64,000 nt of DNA from Sphagnum magellanicum. Lineage: Eukaryota; Streptophyta; Sphagnopsida; Sphagnales; Sphagnaceae. Each line of letters begins with the position of its first letter. The stretch's first letter is position 1. The translations under genes were made by a program, and so were the position numbers. A model generated the notes under the pieces. It did not search any database. It was not told where the DNA came from and saw only the letters and a program-made list of their open reading frames with translations. Below, one piece after another: positions 35,251-46,264 of the stretch. The stretch is from assembly GCA_021904315.1 (NCBI GenBank), contig CM038915.1, positions 15,190,001 to 15,254,000 of the forward strand, in the 5' to 3' direction.

Positions 35251-36510
35251 AATTGATTAAACAAAATGATGGATGAAAAGGCCTATCAAATATAGCCAAA
35301 AAAAATGGCAAACTTGAGACCACACCAACTATAGGAAATGGCAAAGGCAAGACCTCATTAATTACGGAAGAAGGTGATGGATTATTAAAGAACCCTTGAA
35401 AATGTGGCCCATAAAAAATTAGCCCAAGGGTGCAAATGAGATATTTTTTACATACTTGTTACCTTGTTTTCTATTTGAAAACACCCAAAAAATAGTCTTT
35501 CAAATGTCTAACTTTCCTCTAGTAGTTTCAAAACAATATATGTCATATCATTTGGACTTGAAAAAGTAACCCAAAAGTATCCCCAAAAATTATGTCATTG
35601 TTTAGGGGTTGGGGATGATTTTAGTTATGAAAAAAAGTTCCATTAACCAAAAAAATTATATTAAAATGTTCACCACATCAATATTGAGGTGCTTGAAAAA
35701 AAACCAAATACTTGCAAAATATTTCACTTACTTTCAAGTACTTGAACTTTATTTTTCAAACTGCCACAAATTTTAGGTTTGATTCAAGTACTTGCAAGTA
35801 GCTTTAAAAACGATGATTATAACAATTTAACTTTTGAAGTCCATACAAACAAAAGTTGAAAAATAATGTACCAAATTTTTTTTTTACTATCCCCATAAAA
35901 TCATTTATTTGTAAATCCTTTTATTTAGGGACCCCAATATTTTGTTGCTTACACTACTTTTTGTGTATACTTTACCATGCTTTCACCCCCAAGAATCTAA
36001 CAAGCCATTGCTAGAAGAAGGTAAAGGCATCGAGTCACACACCATCCACAATGGTTATGCATTGAAAGCATTTCGACTATTGGAAAAATATTATAACAAT
36101 GTGGGTTTTGACTTGATTGTGGACCTTGATATGAATTTCAATGATTTTCACTTCATGATGAATTCTAAACATAACATATCAAACATGCACAAAACACAAC
36201 AAATGTTGAAATAAACAAAACACAAAACCAAAAAACATTGCATCAAATTACATTGAATATTCATAAACTAGATACATTTAGGATTAAAAATGCAACTTGA
36301 GATGGACACTAAAATTGTTCCTCCATATTTTGAATAAAAAATCTAGATCTTCCTTGAGGAGAAATGATATTCATTTTATGGTGTTGTTCATTCATAGTTA
36401 CAAGTTCAACATAAAAATCTTGAAAGCACTCAACGACATGGCAATATTCACAATGAAAACCATGTCTATTACAAAATGCAATATTTTACAAATCTTTATT
36501 TCAAAGTCCG
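35250..36510. other. No recognised gene
   Basis: The + frame at 35942-36214 (90 codons) has a hydrophobic start and DLIVDLDMNFNDF but resembles no family I know. The CAAGTACTTG-type words at 35690-35800 form short palindromes. Confidence 0.35.
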
Positions 36511-36514
36511 AGGT

Positions 36515-36955
36515 GATTTCTAATTCTAATGACATAGGAATTAATTTATATGGGGTTATTTGCAAAAAGTTTCGTATGTCGCTTCTACATGACCATTTCG
36601 GTTGTATGGTTATCCTTGGACTATTTCAAAGACAATTTAGAAATAACTACTTCATTTTCAAGCCTATCTATTTCATAACTGCTTCCTTTTCCTATTAACT
36701 TTCATAATAACTATCTTCCACCTTTCCTAATAACTACCTTCATTGTATGACTACCTCATTCCTTTTTCCTATCCACCAACATGGATAAAAAAAACAAATT
36801 AACATGAGCCTTTTCATGTTCATGAAATGTATATCAATTTAAATTAAATTTAACATTGACATAAATATATGAAAACATAAGAAAAAATTAAAATATTGTA
36901 TCATCATTGGTAGCACGTAGCAATGCGAAGCTCAAATTGAAACATAATATAATTA
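36515..36955 (-). repeat. LTR-like dispersed repeat, copy 2 (inverted)
   Basis: Inverse complement of 26355-26750. The candidate LTR start TGTTGGTGG reads leftward from 36781. With copy 1 it forms a roughly 400-bp inverted repeat about 10 kb apart. The frame 36297-36698 crosses this repeat and is not called. Confidence 0.6.
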
Positions 36956-36959
36956 GGTG

Positions 36960-38055
36960 AGAAACATTGTTTGAAATAATGGGAGTTATGGTTATGATGA
37001 CCTTCTCTCTTGGCATACTTGCTAACGATTCAAACCCTATAATTCTAATTGAAAGTGGTTACAGAAATGGTCACAATGGCATTATTGGTTACATCCTACA
37101 ATGGTTGTTTGAGAAGATGATAATTTGGCCCCAACAATCAGGTGGAATCATCATGGCGATATGACATTGACGAATCATATGGCTCCATTGGCGGATGCCT
37201 TTGTTGTGGTTTGGTTACTATTTTGGATTTTTGCATCTACCTATTGACCTATAGAAATGTCTAGTGTTTTCAAATTATATTTTTCTTAAAAAAAAAGGCT
37301 ATTATCAACCTTTAGAACCAATTTGATATTCCATAGGAATTTGTTGTAGTTTTTAATAACCACCCAACATAAGATTGCACTATCTCCCTCCCTTACAAAC
37401 TTTTTAAAGAATCCCCCCGCCCCCTCCCAATGTGGGTTTTGCCTTCACACCCCCAATAAGCAAGGATAAGTTTTCCCTGCTTCCCTTGGTTCTTAATCCT
37501 TTGGCCTCAAACAATGGTCATTCAATGATGCATTATGCTCCTTAATTAAGCGTTTTCCACCCTTGTCAAATGGAAACTTGAACAATTATTCCCCCTCTTA
37601 AAATTTGTTATGAGATATTTTAAAATAATTTTCTGAACATATTTGAAATATCAATATCACGTTTTGAATCATATATTCACCATTGTTCAAATCCATTCTG
37701 ATTGAAAGCATTTAATTTTTCAAAATGATCTCTATTCAATTTAACCTTCTTCATTTAACAATAAGTAATTGACTTTGTTGCATTTCAACAAACATATTGA
37801 TTGCACGGGTATCCATTTATTTTGTTATGTTAATCATGTATTGTCCATTTATGTCAACCTTTCCTTTGGGCTCATGACCAAGGATGGGGCAAGACCAAAT
37901 AATGAATTGAAAATGGAGTCATGACACGACATGCCTCAAACACATTCTCAATGTGAGCAAGAAGTTTTGCTTGAGTGTCAAGGAAGAACTCCCATGATTT
38001 TTAAACAAAATTTCACTTTGAAAATTTGGACTAATGTTATATAAATATAAATACA
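36960..38055. other. No recognised gene
   Basis: The + frame 36967-37164 begins MFEIMGVMVMMTFSLGILAN, hydrophobic enough to look like a signal peptide, but it is short and without homology I can name. C-rich runs occur at 37405-37425. Confidence 0.35.
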
Positions 38056-38059
38056 TAAT

Positions 38060-38175
38060 CTAAAGAAAAATACCAAAATTAGTCAAATTTACATGCAAAA
38101 AAAATTCCAAAATTTTCCCAATTTCTTAGTTAAAAATTGGCAAAATTTTGCTAGAGATTTTTTTTTTGATTTGAA
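38060..38175 (+). repeat. AT-rich short dispersed repeat, copy 1
   Basis: ATTAGTCAAATTTACATGCAAAAAAAATTCC and the following AATTTTCCCAATTTCTTA resemble 61640-61690 and, inverted, 39737-39855 and 59590-59705. Core: TTAGTCAAATTTACACTAGA. A MITE family is likely; TIRs are unclear because of the extreme base composition. Confidence 0.5.
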
Positions 38176-38768
38176 CTCCTATGGAACAGGCTTGCATTTT
38201 GGACATAGACCTTAGTTGCATTTTATTCTATTTTCTTTTTACAAAATTGAGGATTTCTCTTTTGCTAAATAGGTTTCTTCATTTTTTCTTTTGCTACATT
38301 GGGTTTTTTGGGCTAAATTGGGGGGTTTTTTTTTTTCTTTTGCTAAATCCCCCCCCCCTTTGTTTAAAAATTTGGGGGCACTTGGAGTCATTTGGGATTG
38401 GATCCAATCATCAAAGGTGTATTCTCAACTCTTTATTTGTTTTTAGGATTTTTTTTTTTTGAATTTTTTGCTTAAATTGTTGGCTTTGAAAGCTCATGAA
38501 ACAATTTTCATTTCCAAGGGAAGAACATGAAAGAAATCATGGGGTTGAAAAGAAATTTTATAATTTTCAACCCCTACTTCCCTATTCCCACAATCATAGC
38601 GCACTTTTGGCATAGCTGATGGAACCCAATTATTTTTCACACTTGTAAGCTGTTAATTAATTTTGGCAGTTTGCCCAAAAGTGATGAATAGGGCTAGTGA
38701 GTGAAGGAAAGTTTCTTGCTTTGGGGAAAGTTTGGTGACATGCCCATTCATTTACTGGCTTTTTGTCA

Positions 38769-39047
38769 CCTACAATGTTTTCATCCCTTTTTGCACCTAC
38801 AATATATATTCATCCCTTTTTGTCACCTACAATGCTTTCATCCCTTTTTGCACCTACAATATATTCATCCCTTTTTGTCACCTACAATATATTCATCTTT
38901 TTTTGTCATCTACAATGTTTTCATCCCTTCTTGCACCTACAATATATTCATCCCTTTTTGTCACTACAATATATTTATCCTTTTTTGCACCTACAATATA
39001 TTCATCCCTTCTGGTCACCTACAATATCTTCATCCCTTTTTGCACTC
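38769..39047. repeat. ~29-bp tandem array, about 10 units
   Basis: Units follow CACCTACAATATATTCATCCC-TTTTTG, with GTTTTCA and ATATTCA variants alternating. Because the unit is not a multiple of three and contains no stop, all three + frames stay open (99-121 codons) with repeated FIPFCHLQ-like, SSLFAPTIY-like and HPFLHLQY-like peptides. These frames are products of the repeat, not genes. Confidence 0.9.
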
Positions 39048-39049
39048 CC

Positions 39050-39735
39050 ATGTCTCAACTAGCTAGATGGCCCATTAACTAGGCTGAAGAGAATTGCTAC
39101 CCAGGGATTTTTTTTCTTTAGTTTTTTGTTGTATTATTCTGGCAACTTAAGTCACACTTAGGATTAAAATTGATGAACTTTTTGAATTTTTAAAATAATG
39201 AAAATATTCCTAAGTATATTTATTTATTTATTTATAATTTTTAAATTTATTTTTCACCACAGTGTGAAAATTTGTTGCCTAAAAAAAAAACATTGCTATT
39301 ACCTAGTCCATAGGACACACAAACCCAAGAGGCTTATTATGATGACCCTGGTTTTTAAGATCTCATTTTTAAGACCTCGCATAATATGAGAGATGATGAG
39401 CACTCTTCTCTTATATTTGTCAATTTTGTGACGATCTATTGATAAGAAGATTTAGCCACATTTTGGCTATAAACCTTGTATGAAAGTTTTAAATTGTAAG
39501 CATCCTTCTATAGTTTTGGCTACCTACTGGAACAACCTATAGAAATTTGGTTACTTTAATTTTAATTATTTCAGAATCTGGCAATTAAAAACTCCAAAAT
39601 TCACCTCATTTTTTCATTTTTTCTTTTTGGCAAAATTTCAAGGGCTAAAAACAAAAGGCTGCTATGCAGTGTGGAGGCAGGAAACTTGAGGTTCCAGAAG
39701 AGCTGCCTCCGTATATATACCCACACCATTGTTTT
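39050..39735. other. No gene seen
   Basis: AT-rich sequence with a (TTTA)n patch at 39218-39233. A short hairpin GGAGGCAG / CTGCCTCC lies at 39673-39710. Confidence 0.4.
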
Positions 39736-39736
39736 T

Positions 39737-39855
39737 ATTCAAAAAAAAATTGGGAAATTTTTGGATAATTTTTTTTTTCTAGTGTAATTCAACTAATTTT
39801 TCTAATTTCTTGGAAAAAAGTTCACCAATTTTTCAATATCAAAAAATTGGGGGGA
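39737..39855 (-). repeat. AT-rich short dispersed repeat, copy 2 (inverted)
   Basis: The inverse complement reads CAATTTTTTGATATTGAAAA, AAATTAGAAAAATTAGTTGAATTACACTAG and matches 61598-61690 closely. Confidence 0.6.
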
Positions 39856-39859
39856 AAAA

Positions 39860-41160
39860 AAAAACCCCTGACCCTTGGATGATCTTAGTCACCAGATGGG
39901 ATTGATGCAAGTCTTGACTAATGAAAGCATTCTTCCAAGGATGAGTTTACAAGAGAGCATTTGATTCTCATTGTGTCAATGAATGAATGAATGAGACAAC
40001 ATCCGACGGATTAGCGTTGGATGAATAGAAACCTCACATTAGTCACATTGTATAAGCTGCTGTTTGCAAATTTCATGTGGTCAGAAGGGCGGGGTCTGGT
40101 TCTCACACAATAGTTCCCCAATTGAAGGCATTAATCACTTAAAATATCACAAACTACAAATATTTGAACCTTTTACCCTAAATTATTATACAGATATAAG
40201 CAGGGTTTTTTAAAATAAAAAATTAGAATTTATTTATTTAATATTATTATTTTCCTTTTCAATTTGGCAATGTAACCACACTGGCGATCATCCACAAGAG
40301 GAATTAGCCAAATTTGGCTACAGATCAGAGAAGAAAGTAGAGAATATTAAGAATTTCTTTAATATTTTGGTGATATGGTGGAACTTATCATCTAAATATG
40401 GCGATTTGGAAGAAAAAAAAAATCCTCAAAATGTGGTGACTTTTGTGCATTTTTTGGCAAAAACATCCTTTGTATGAGTCACACTGGATTTTTCTTAGTC
40501 ACCAAGTGATGAAAATTTGCCCCAAAAAAATCCCCCTACAGATATAAGTAGGTATAGAATGCCTAAAGGTTAGGGTACAACCAAATATCATAATATGTGC
40601 ATAAGCGTTTGTACCTTGGCAAGTGATGCAAAGACATTTAGTTGTGCAACTGTTATTGGAAACATAAGCACACATGACACAATGGAAGGCAAAAAAAAGG
40701 TATATCAAACACGAAGAGAAACCTGTTAAGACCTTTAGCAATACACTCAATCACTCATGTAGAGAGGTACACACACAACATCATGTCTAAAGACCTTCAA
40801 AGTTGCAAGTAAACTCATAGAGGGCTCATTTCTGATGATATTGCAATGGAATTGCACAAACATGTTCATTGAGAAAAAATTATAAAAAGGAACAAAAAGA
40901 ATTAATCTTTATACTTTTTGCATATAACGCTCCCAATAATTCCCAAGCATTGATAAATTTGACAACAATGCACAATTGTTGAAAGTAAAGATGGTGGCCC
41001 AAAACCGCTTGTGAGAAGCTCCTCCATCTAACTAAGTTTTGTTGACATATTAGAGTTATCCGTAAAGTAAGAAAAACACAGCACCAGAACCTTGAGTTTG
41101 GTCATACACAGGGCGAGATTCAAAAAAAAACCTGCAAAAAAGTACACTAGCACTCAAGGG
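39860..41160. other. No recognised gene
   Basis: A GAAT microsatellite at 39980-39995. The - frame 40499-40750 (83 codons) is Cys-rich but has no motif I recognise. Confidence 0.35.
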
Positions 41161-41166
41161 GGGATG

Positions 41167-41400
41167 AAACTCAGAAAACTATCAATTTTGGTGGTAAACT
41201 GAGTTTCATTCTGTCTTTCCTTCTTCCTGAGCACCTCCACTGCTGCTACATATATTTTCACTGCTCTTAACTGTACAACTACTATAATTAGTCTTAGACC
41301 TCGTGCATTAAATGCTGAGATTCAGCATTTCATACCGAGATTTAATCAAATGTCTTTACTTTGCGGATACCACTGAAAGAGGGGATAGGGGGTGAAAGGA
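41167..41400 (-). repeat. ~230-bp repeat, inverted partner of 18.3-18.5 kb
   Basis: Inverse complement of 18298-18530. This copy has a cleaner internal hairpin, AATGCTGA-GAT-TCAGCATT at 41311-41330. No group II intron protein trace lies next to it. Confidence 0.7.
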
Positions 41401-41602
41401 GGCCCAAAGACAGGGTGAAGACAAGGTTACTTTACAGATAAGTCTATTGTCATCAAAATATATACCTATCATGCAAGACATGTTTGTAGAAAGTTGCTTT
41501 GGTTTTTCCTAATTTCTGGCTGACAAAAAAGAATACCACCCACTCACCGAAAATCACCACAAGAACAAAACCAGCCCTCAAAGTGATGAAAGTAAATTGG
41601 CT

Positions 41603-41812
41603 TCAAGGTTTTAGGGTTTGATGTTGTCTCTCCCCCTCCCCCACTTTCTTTGCAATTGACGTGGTGGCAATGTGACAATCACCACACACCTGCAGAGTAT
41701 CTGAAAACATTTGAGTGGAGTGGTCAAGGTAGATCCATTGATTGCATGAGCTTATCAGCACAAATCTGTGCAGAAGACTAGACACTAGACCCAAGGATTC
41801 AACACGCATGTT
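41603..41812 (-). pseudogene. PPR DYW/E+-like CGDCH fragment, in frame with 57-bp array
   Basis: The - frame, entered directly from the 57-bp array, reads NMRVESLGLVSSLLHRF, then IYLDHSTQMFSDTLQVCGD and CHIATTSIAKKVGEGE before ending QTLKP and a stop at 41603. L-x-V-C-G-D-C-H-x-A-T-x-x-I-x-K-x-V is the hallmark block of the DYW deaminase-like domain of plant pentatricopeptide repeat proteins, which edit organellar RNA. Downstream DYW residues are absent, and no 35-residue PPR motifs are recognisable upstream, so this is at best a fragment. The ATG at 41809 is internal to the open frame. The match is short but specific; a chance resemblance cannot be excluded. Confidence 0.45.
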
Positions 41813-41813
41813 A

Positions 41814-42326
41814 GTGCCAACTTCTGGAATTGCATGTGTGCACCAAGTTTTGATTGAACAAACTACATAAGTGCCAACTTCTGGAATTTCATTTATGCAC
41901 CAAGTTTTGATTGAACAGACTACATAAGTGCCAAGTTCTGGAATTTCATGTATGCATCAAGTTTTGATTGAACAAACTACATAAGTGCCAACTTCCGGAA
42001 TTTCATTTATGCACCAAGTTTTGATTGAACAGACAACATATGTGCCAAGTTCTGGAATTTCATGTATGCACCATGTTTTGATTTAACAAACTACATAAGT
42101 GCCAAGTTCTGGAATTTCATGTATGTACCAAGTTTTGATGGAACAAACTACACAAGTGCCAACTTCTGGAATTTCATGTATGCACCAAGTTTTCATCAAA
42201 TAAACTAAACAAGTGAAAACTTCTGGAATTCCATATATGCACCAAGTTTTCATTGAAGAAACTACACAAGTGCCCACTTCTGGAATTTCATGTATGCACC
42301 AAGTTTTGATTGAACAAAGTACACAA
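41814..42326. repeat. Nine 57-bp tandem units, no indels
   Basis: GTGCCAA(C/G)TTCTGGAATTTC begins at 41814, 41871, 41928, 41985, 42042, 42099, 42156, 42213 and 42270, always exactly 57 bp apart. On the - strand each unit reads as a 19-residue repeat, roughly YVVCSIKTWCIHEIPEVGT, in one continuous frame. Nonsense changes interrupt it twice: Ser TCA to TAA at 42083 and Trp to TGA in the 41928 unit. The frame runs straight into the CGDCH fragment at 41812. Unit-to-unit identity is about 85-95%. Confidence 0.95.
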
Positions 42327-42329
42327 GTA

Positions 42330-42840
42330 ATGCTCCAGAACCCTGTTTGGTACTACAAGGAAGAGGTTGCCAGGTTGAAATTGAATATACAAATGTTATG
42401 GTTTGTGCATCCCTCAGTAAAATCAGAGGACATGAACATGCATTTTCAGAGGCAAATGTTGCATGCCTGTGATCAATTGCAACATTGCCTGAAATTGCAT
42501 GACATCAATTGCAATTGCCTCAAACTCAATATCATATTATCTAATGCATGGGGTTCGAAATAATTATGGCAGCAGTAAAGCACAATAACAGTGAAGGTGT
42601 TTCCAAAAAAACAAAGAACTATGGTTTGCTCTGTAATGTTTGTTCTTCTTTCTTTTTTTTTTGTGGGAAAGGCAGAAATGAATGCAACGAATCCATTGCA
42701 AAAATAAGAATAACACAACCCAACTGAACCAGGAAGTGAGAGAAGCACTCAACCCACCTGATTATGTATTGCACCACTTTGTTCTACAGTTTAGAGGGCT
42801 GCACACTACCAACCTTCACCTTTCTTTACAGTCTCTAAGG
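42330..42840. other. No supported gene
   Basis: The + frame 42213-42563 starts inside the 57-bp array and runs out of it; there is no recognisable domain. Overlapping - frames at 42473-42752 are likewise unsupported. Confidence 0.4.
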
Positions 42841-42845
42841 GTTTA

Positions 42846-43471
42846 GAGCATCTCCACCCCGCACCAGCAAACAACGCCTTTATTGGCCTTGCCTACCAAG
42901 GCAAGGATATTGTGTTTAGATTCATTATAGAGTATAGTAGCTTCAGGGATTTTTATAGGCCCCTAAGTAGTAGGTCTAACTTTATATGAGGATTTTTGGA
43001 AGATGATATTTTGGCTAAATTGTGTTGAAACTTGAGATTAGTAGTTATAGATTTATGATATCTTGAAGGATTTTGGTTTCTTATAGAGGATTTTTTTGAA
43101 GATTATATTTTTGCATGGTGAAATATTTGAATTTCCATCATTCTTCTTTTGCCTTAAAATACTTTTTAATGGAAATAGGAAGGCCACAGTGTGACACACC
43201 CCTTGTTTTAGAATAGACTATCGTTTAATGATCACTGTCCCCACCCCACAAACGTCATAAAAGTCCCCTTTAAACACTCAAAGACCATTTATGTCTTTAC
43301 ATCTGGATGAGTAATAGTCACTGTCCAAATCCATAGGAGAAAAAAGCTTTTTAAAAGGATTAAAATGACCACTGCAAAATGGACCATCAATACGAGAGAG
43401 CAGCAGGATTTGCTATCCTGCTGCAAGATTTAATGAAAAGGGGTGTTTGCTGGTATGGGGTGGAGATGCTC
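42846..43471. mobile_element. Complete PIF/Harbinger-type MITE (626 bp)
   Basis: Terminal inverted repeats GAGCATCTCCACCCC (left, 42846) and GGGGTGGAGATGCTC (right, ending 43471), with similarity extending inward to about 35 bp (CCAGCAAACA / TGTTTGCTGG). They are flanked by the 3-bp duplication TTA at 42843-42845 and 43472-43474, the PIF/Harbinger signature. There is no transposase inside. A perfect 10-bp hairpin GCAGCAGGAT-TTGCT-ATCCTGCTGC lies at 43400-43424. Fragments of the same family lie at 29.0-29.3 and 30.2-30.4 kb. Confidence 0.9.
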
Positions 43472-43474
43472 TTA

Positions 43475-44580
43475 GATTAAGAAAGGAACTTAGATTTCGA
43501 CCAAATTTCTTTGTGTCAATGTTCTTGCAATGAGTCTTGAGTGTGGATTGTTAGACCCTGTAGAAGGCCAGGTATATAACCTAGTACCCTTCCAGTTCAG
43601 ACCTTGCCCAAGTTTGGACAATCCAAGAAGCCCATGGGTCATTTTGATGGTTGAAGGTTAACCAAAATGACAACTCCTCACTTCCTATTTGACTCAAGAA
43701 CTGCAACAACAATTTCTTTGCTTAAAAAAAAGAGAATTAAAAAAGAGGAAAAGCTAATGCCATGTTCTGTAAGAGAAGAAGTAAGTATTAAAGAGAGTCT
43801 CCCTTCAGGCTGATTAACTTATTGACTTAGGGCTGCTGAAGGCAAAATTAGTGAATCTCCCATGCATCAACCCTCATTTGACATATAGCACCCTAATCAA
43901 ACCAAACTCTCTCTAGACTACTACATTAACCTAAGCTGGTGCTTAAATGCTCAATTTACATGTATGCTAGTTTTAGTTCTTTTGATGCTCCAACCAAGAG
44001 CTTCCTTCACATGCAAGTCCCACCGACTTATGAATTGCTGCTGATCATGCAAATAATGTATCTGACCAATTGCTTGCGCAATGGAAAAATTGAAAGCAAC
44101 TGACATTGTGGTCCATTGTCATGATCAAAATCTCAATGCTCCATCACCCATTAGATCACATGAAAAATGAGACTCTCTAGACAGCCATCCCATTTTCTTA
44201 CAATATATTTAATTCAATTTTTCACAATGGCTTCACTCAGCAGACCTACTTCTACATTCTTACTCTCCTAACTATCTGCTTGCACATCTACTCCCCTTTA
44301 CTGGCCTCCTCCTCCACCTTAGTTTTTCCTTGGTTATACAAGGAGTCCAGGCCAAAAGTTTTTTGGGGCCAACAATGGGAAATTTGAGCACTTTTTTGGC
44401 TCCTTGTTTGGCCCCAAGTTATTAATAAAATATTATTTGTTTGGGGGTCAATGAGTTCATGTATAAAGCCATTGAGATCAAAAAGTAAGGACCACAATTT
44501 CAACTCCTCATATGGTTTCATTTGGTTTTTTTTAATCTTTGCTTCCTTTCTCAAGCTAAACCCTAAAAGGTAGACCACCA
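43475..44580. other. No gene; left flank of Harbinger element
   Basis: Mostly unassigned. GGCCAAAAG...TTGGGGCCAACAATG at 44351-44379 partly pairs with CATTG(TAACA)TTGGCCCCAAGG...TTGGCCTCC at 46873-46907, which could be remnants of the Harbinger element's inverted ends; the pairing is weak. Confidence 0.35.
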
Positions 44581-44582
44581 TA

Positions 44583-45265
44583 GTGAAATGTATGGGGTGT
44601 AAAAAGCATTACATTTATCATTGTAAGAATTTTTTGTGTATAGCTATAAGAAAGCACTTAAAACCTTTGATGATAGAAAAATTAACATCAAGTAGCATAA
44701 GAAGAATGGCGAACAAATTTGAAAAATTTCAAAACATACCTTATGTTTTTGGGGTAGTATATGGTAGCCACATCTCGATTATTGCACCACCTATAGATCA
44801 AGCTTCTTACTATTGTCGAAATGTGTTCTATTTAGTTTTATTGCAAGGTATGATTGATGCAAAATGTAAGTTTTGGGATTATAATTTTTGATGGATTGAT
44901 CACTACCATGATTGGACACTATTCAAAAAATTCGCCATGGCAAAAAAATAATGAAAGGTGCATTTTTGTCATACCAATTGATTGGAGATGCAACCTACCC
45001 AATGAGGCCATGGTTTTATTCACCATTTAAGGGCGAGAAAGAAGGATTGCCAAGAGCAAAAATGTATTGGAGCTTTATACAATCTAGTACCCAAATGACA
45101 ATGGAAAGCACTTTTGGAATTTTGAACAGGTGATGAAGGATCCTATTGAAAAGACTAAATGTGCCATTATGAAATATACCAATTGTGGTTATAGCTTGCA
45201 TTTGTCTTCATAACCTATGCATTATCCATGCAGATAGCTTTGAAAGAATAGGATCAAGAAGTTGA
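44583..45265 (+). pseudogene. PIF/Harbinger transposase (DDE_Tnp_4) pseudogene
   Basis: The first open part (44583-44891) reads IPYVFGVVYGSHISIIAPP and then ASYYCRNVFYLVLLQGMIDA, KCKFWDYNF. After a frame break at 44890-44945 (HDWTLFKKFAMAKK in another frame) it continues GAFLSYQLIGDATYPMRPWF, YSPFKGEKEGLPRAK and QSSTQMTMESTFGILNR. Two stops at 45131-45136 precede RILLKRLNVPL and ACICLHNLCIIHADSF. This is the HARBI1/PIF DDE nuclease in order. Catalytic residues: first Asp (D-G-S/T-H-I) is Tyr at codon 44760-44762; second Asp is kept in IGDATYP (44987-44989); Glu is kept in TMESTFG (45104-45106). It is dead through the lost Asp, frameshift and stops. Confidence 0.88.
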
Positions 45266-45662
45266 ACAAATAATGCAAATGGAAACTAATCATTTCCTTG
45301 TACAACTTCAACACAAATACATGTTTCATGTGGTAGAACAAGCAATCGAGGAAATGCATCGACTACAACACCTTAAAGGCATTATTCAAATACAAGAAGG
45401 GGAAGAAGAAGACAATGTGAAGATAATTGAAGGGGCATTGTAATCAAATAAAAAACAAAGAAATCATAATTTTAAAAATGTTGTTGGAAGCCACACAAGC
45501 TCATGAATTATTAGTCAACACATTGTATAAAGAAAATTTGAAGTAGAAAAGTTAATTTTTTTTCCCAATTACGCTATCTAACTTAAAATTAGAATAGTTT
45601 CATGGGACTACAATTTATTTATGAGTTGATCCATTTGATGATCAACCCTTTCCAATAAAACA

Positions 45663-46118
45663 TTAGTTTTCTTGAAATTGAATCACCATGATGATATTGT
45701 TTTCCACCATTATGGTGAACATGCCAATTGCTTGTTCATGAAATTTTTTTTTACCACTTTTAGTTGCAAATTGTGATGTTGCCTTTGAAATCAATTGTTT
45801 TTCCACCAATTCAATGTTGTCTTCACATTGAAGCAATTCCATCTCATTGGCAAACGCGGTGACAAGTTTCATGAAGGTACCTACTTGATGCCACCATTGA
45901 TCAATGGATTCATAGAATTTGCATTCATGCCTTTCATCCCTTGAAATGTCAATTGCTAATTTATTGGACTTGTATTGTTTAAACAACAAATTGAACTTCT
46001 TCTTGCATGTTTTTAATGTCTTTGTAAATCTAGGAATTGTTGCCACCATGCAAGCATGAAATTTCAACCATACATTAACCCCTAGACATTGAAATTGAAG
46101 GCAAATGGTCAAGCCCAA
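45663..46118 (-). pseudogene. Harbinger Myb/SANT-like ORF1, C-terminal part
   Basis: A 151-codon - frame reads KTLKTCKKKFNLLFKQYKSN, then RDERHECKFYESIDQWWHQV and AFANEMELLQ. This is the trihelix (Myb/SANT-like) DNA-binding part of the second protein of PIF/Harbinger elements, which binds element ends and partners the transposase. It faces the transposase gene tail to tail, with about 400 bp between them. The ATG at 46118 lies just before the domain and is probably not the original start, because the N-terminal half lies further upstream at 46.27-46.76 kb in broken frames. Confidence 0.75.
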
Positions 46119-46264
46119 GGCCTTTTAATGGCTCTAATTGGCCTTAATATGAATTTGAATTTTTGCTTTTGTTTTAAAAATTCCAAGTGAACATGAATTG
46201 AAAGGCCTAACCTAAATTTGAATTTTTTTTGGCTAAAATTTCAATTGAACATGAACTAAAACAC

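Noticed and set aside
38701..39082. Three overlapping + strand open frames of 99-121 codons
   Set aside because: All derive from the 29-bp tandem array, which contains no stop in any forward frame.
41814..42326. CRISPR array suspected from nine regular repeats
   Set aside because: Units are contiguous 57-bp tandem repeats without unique spacers, in eukaryotic sequence.
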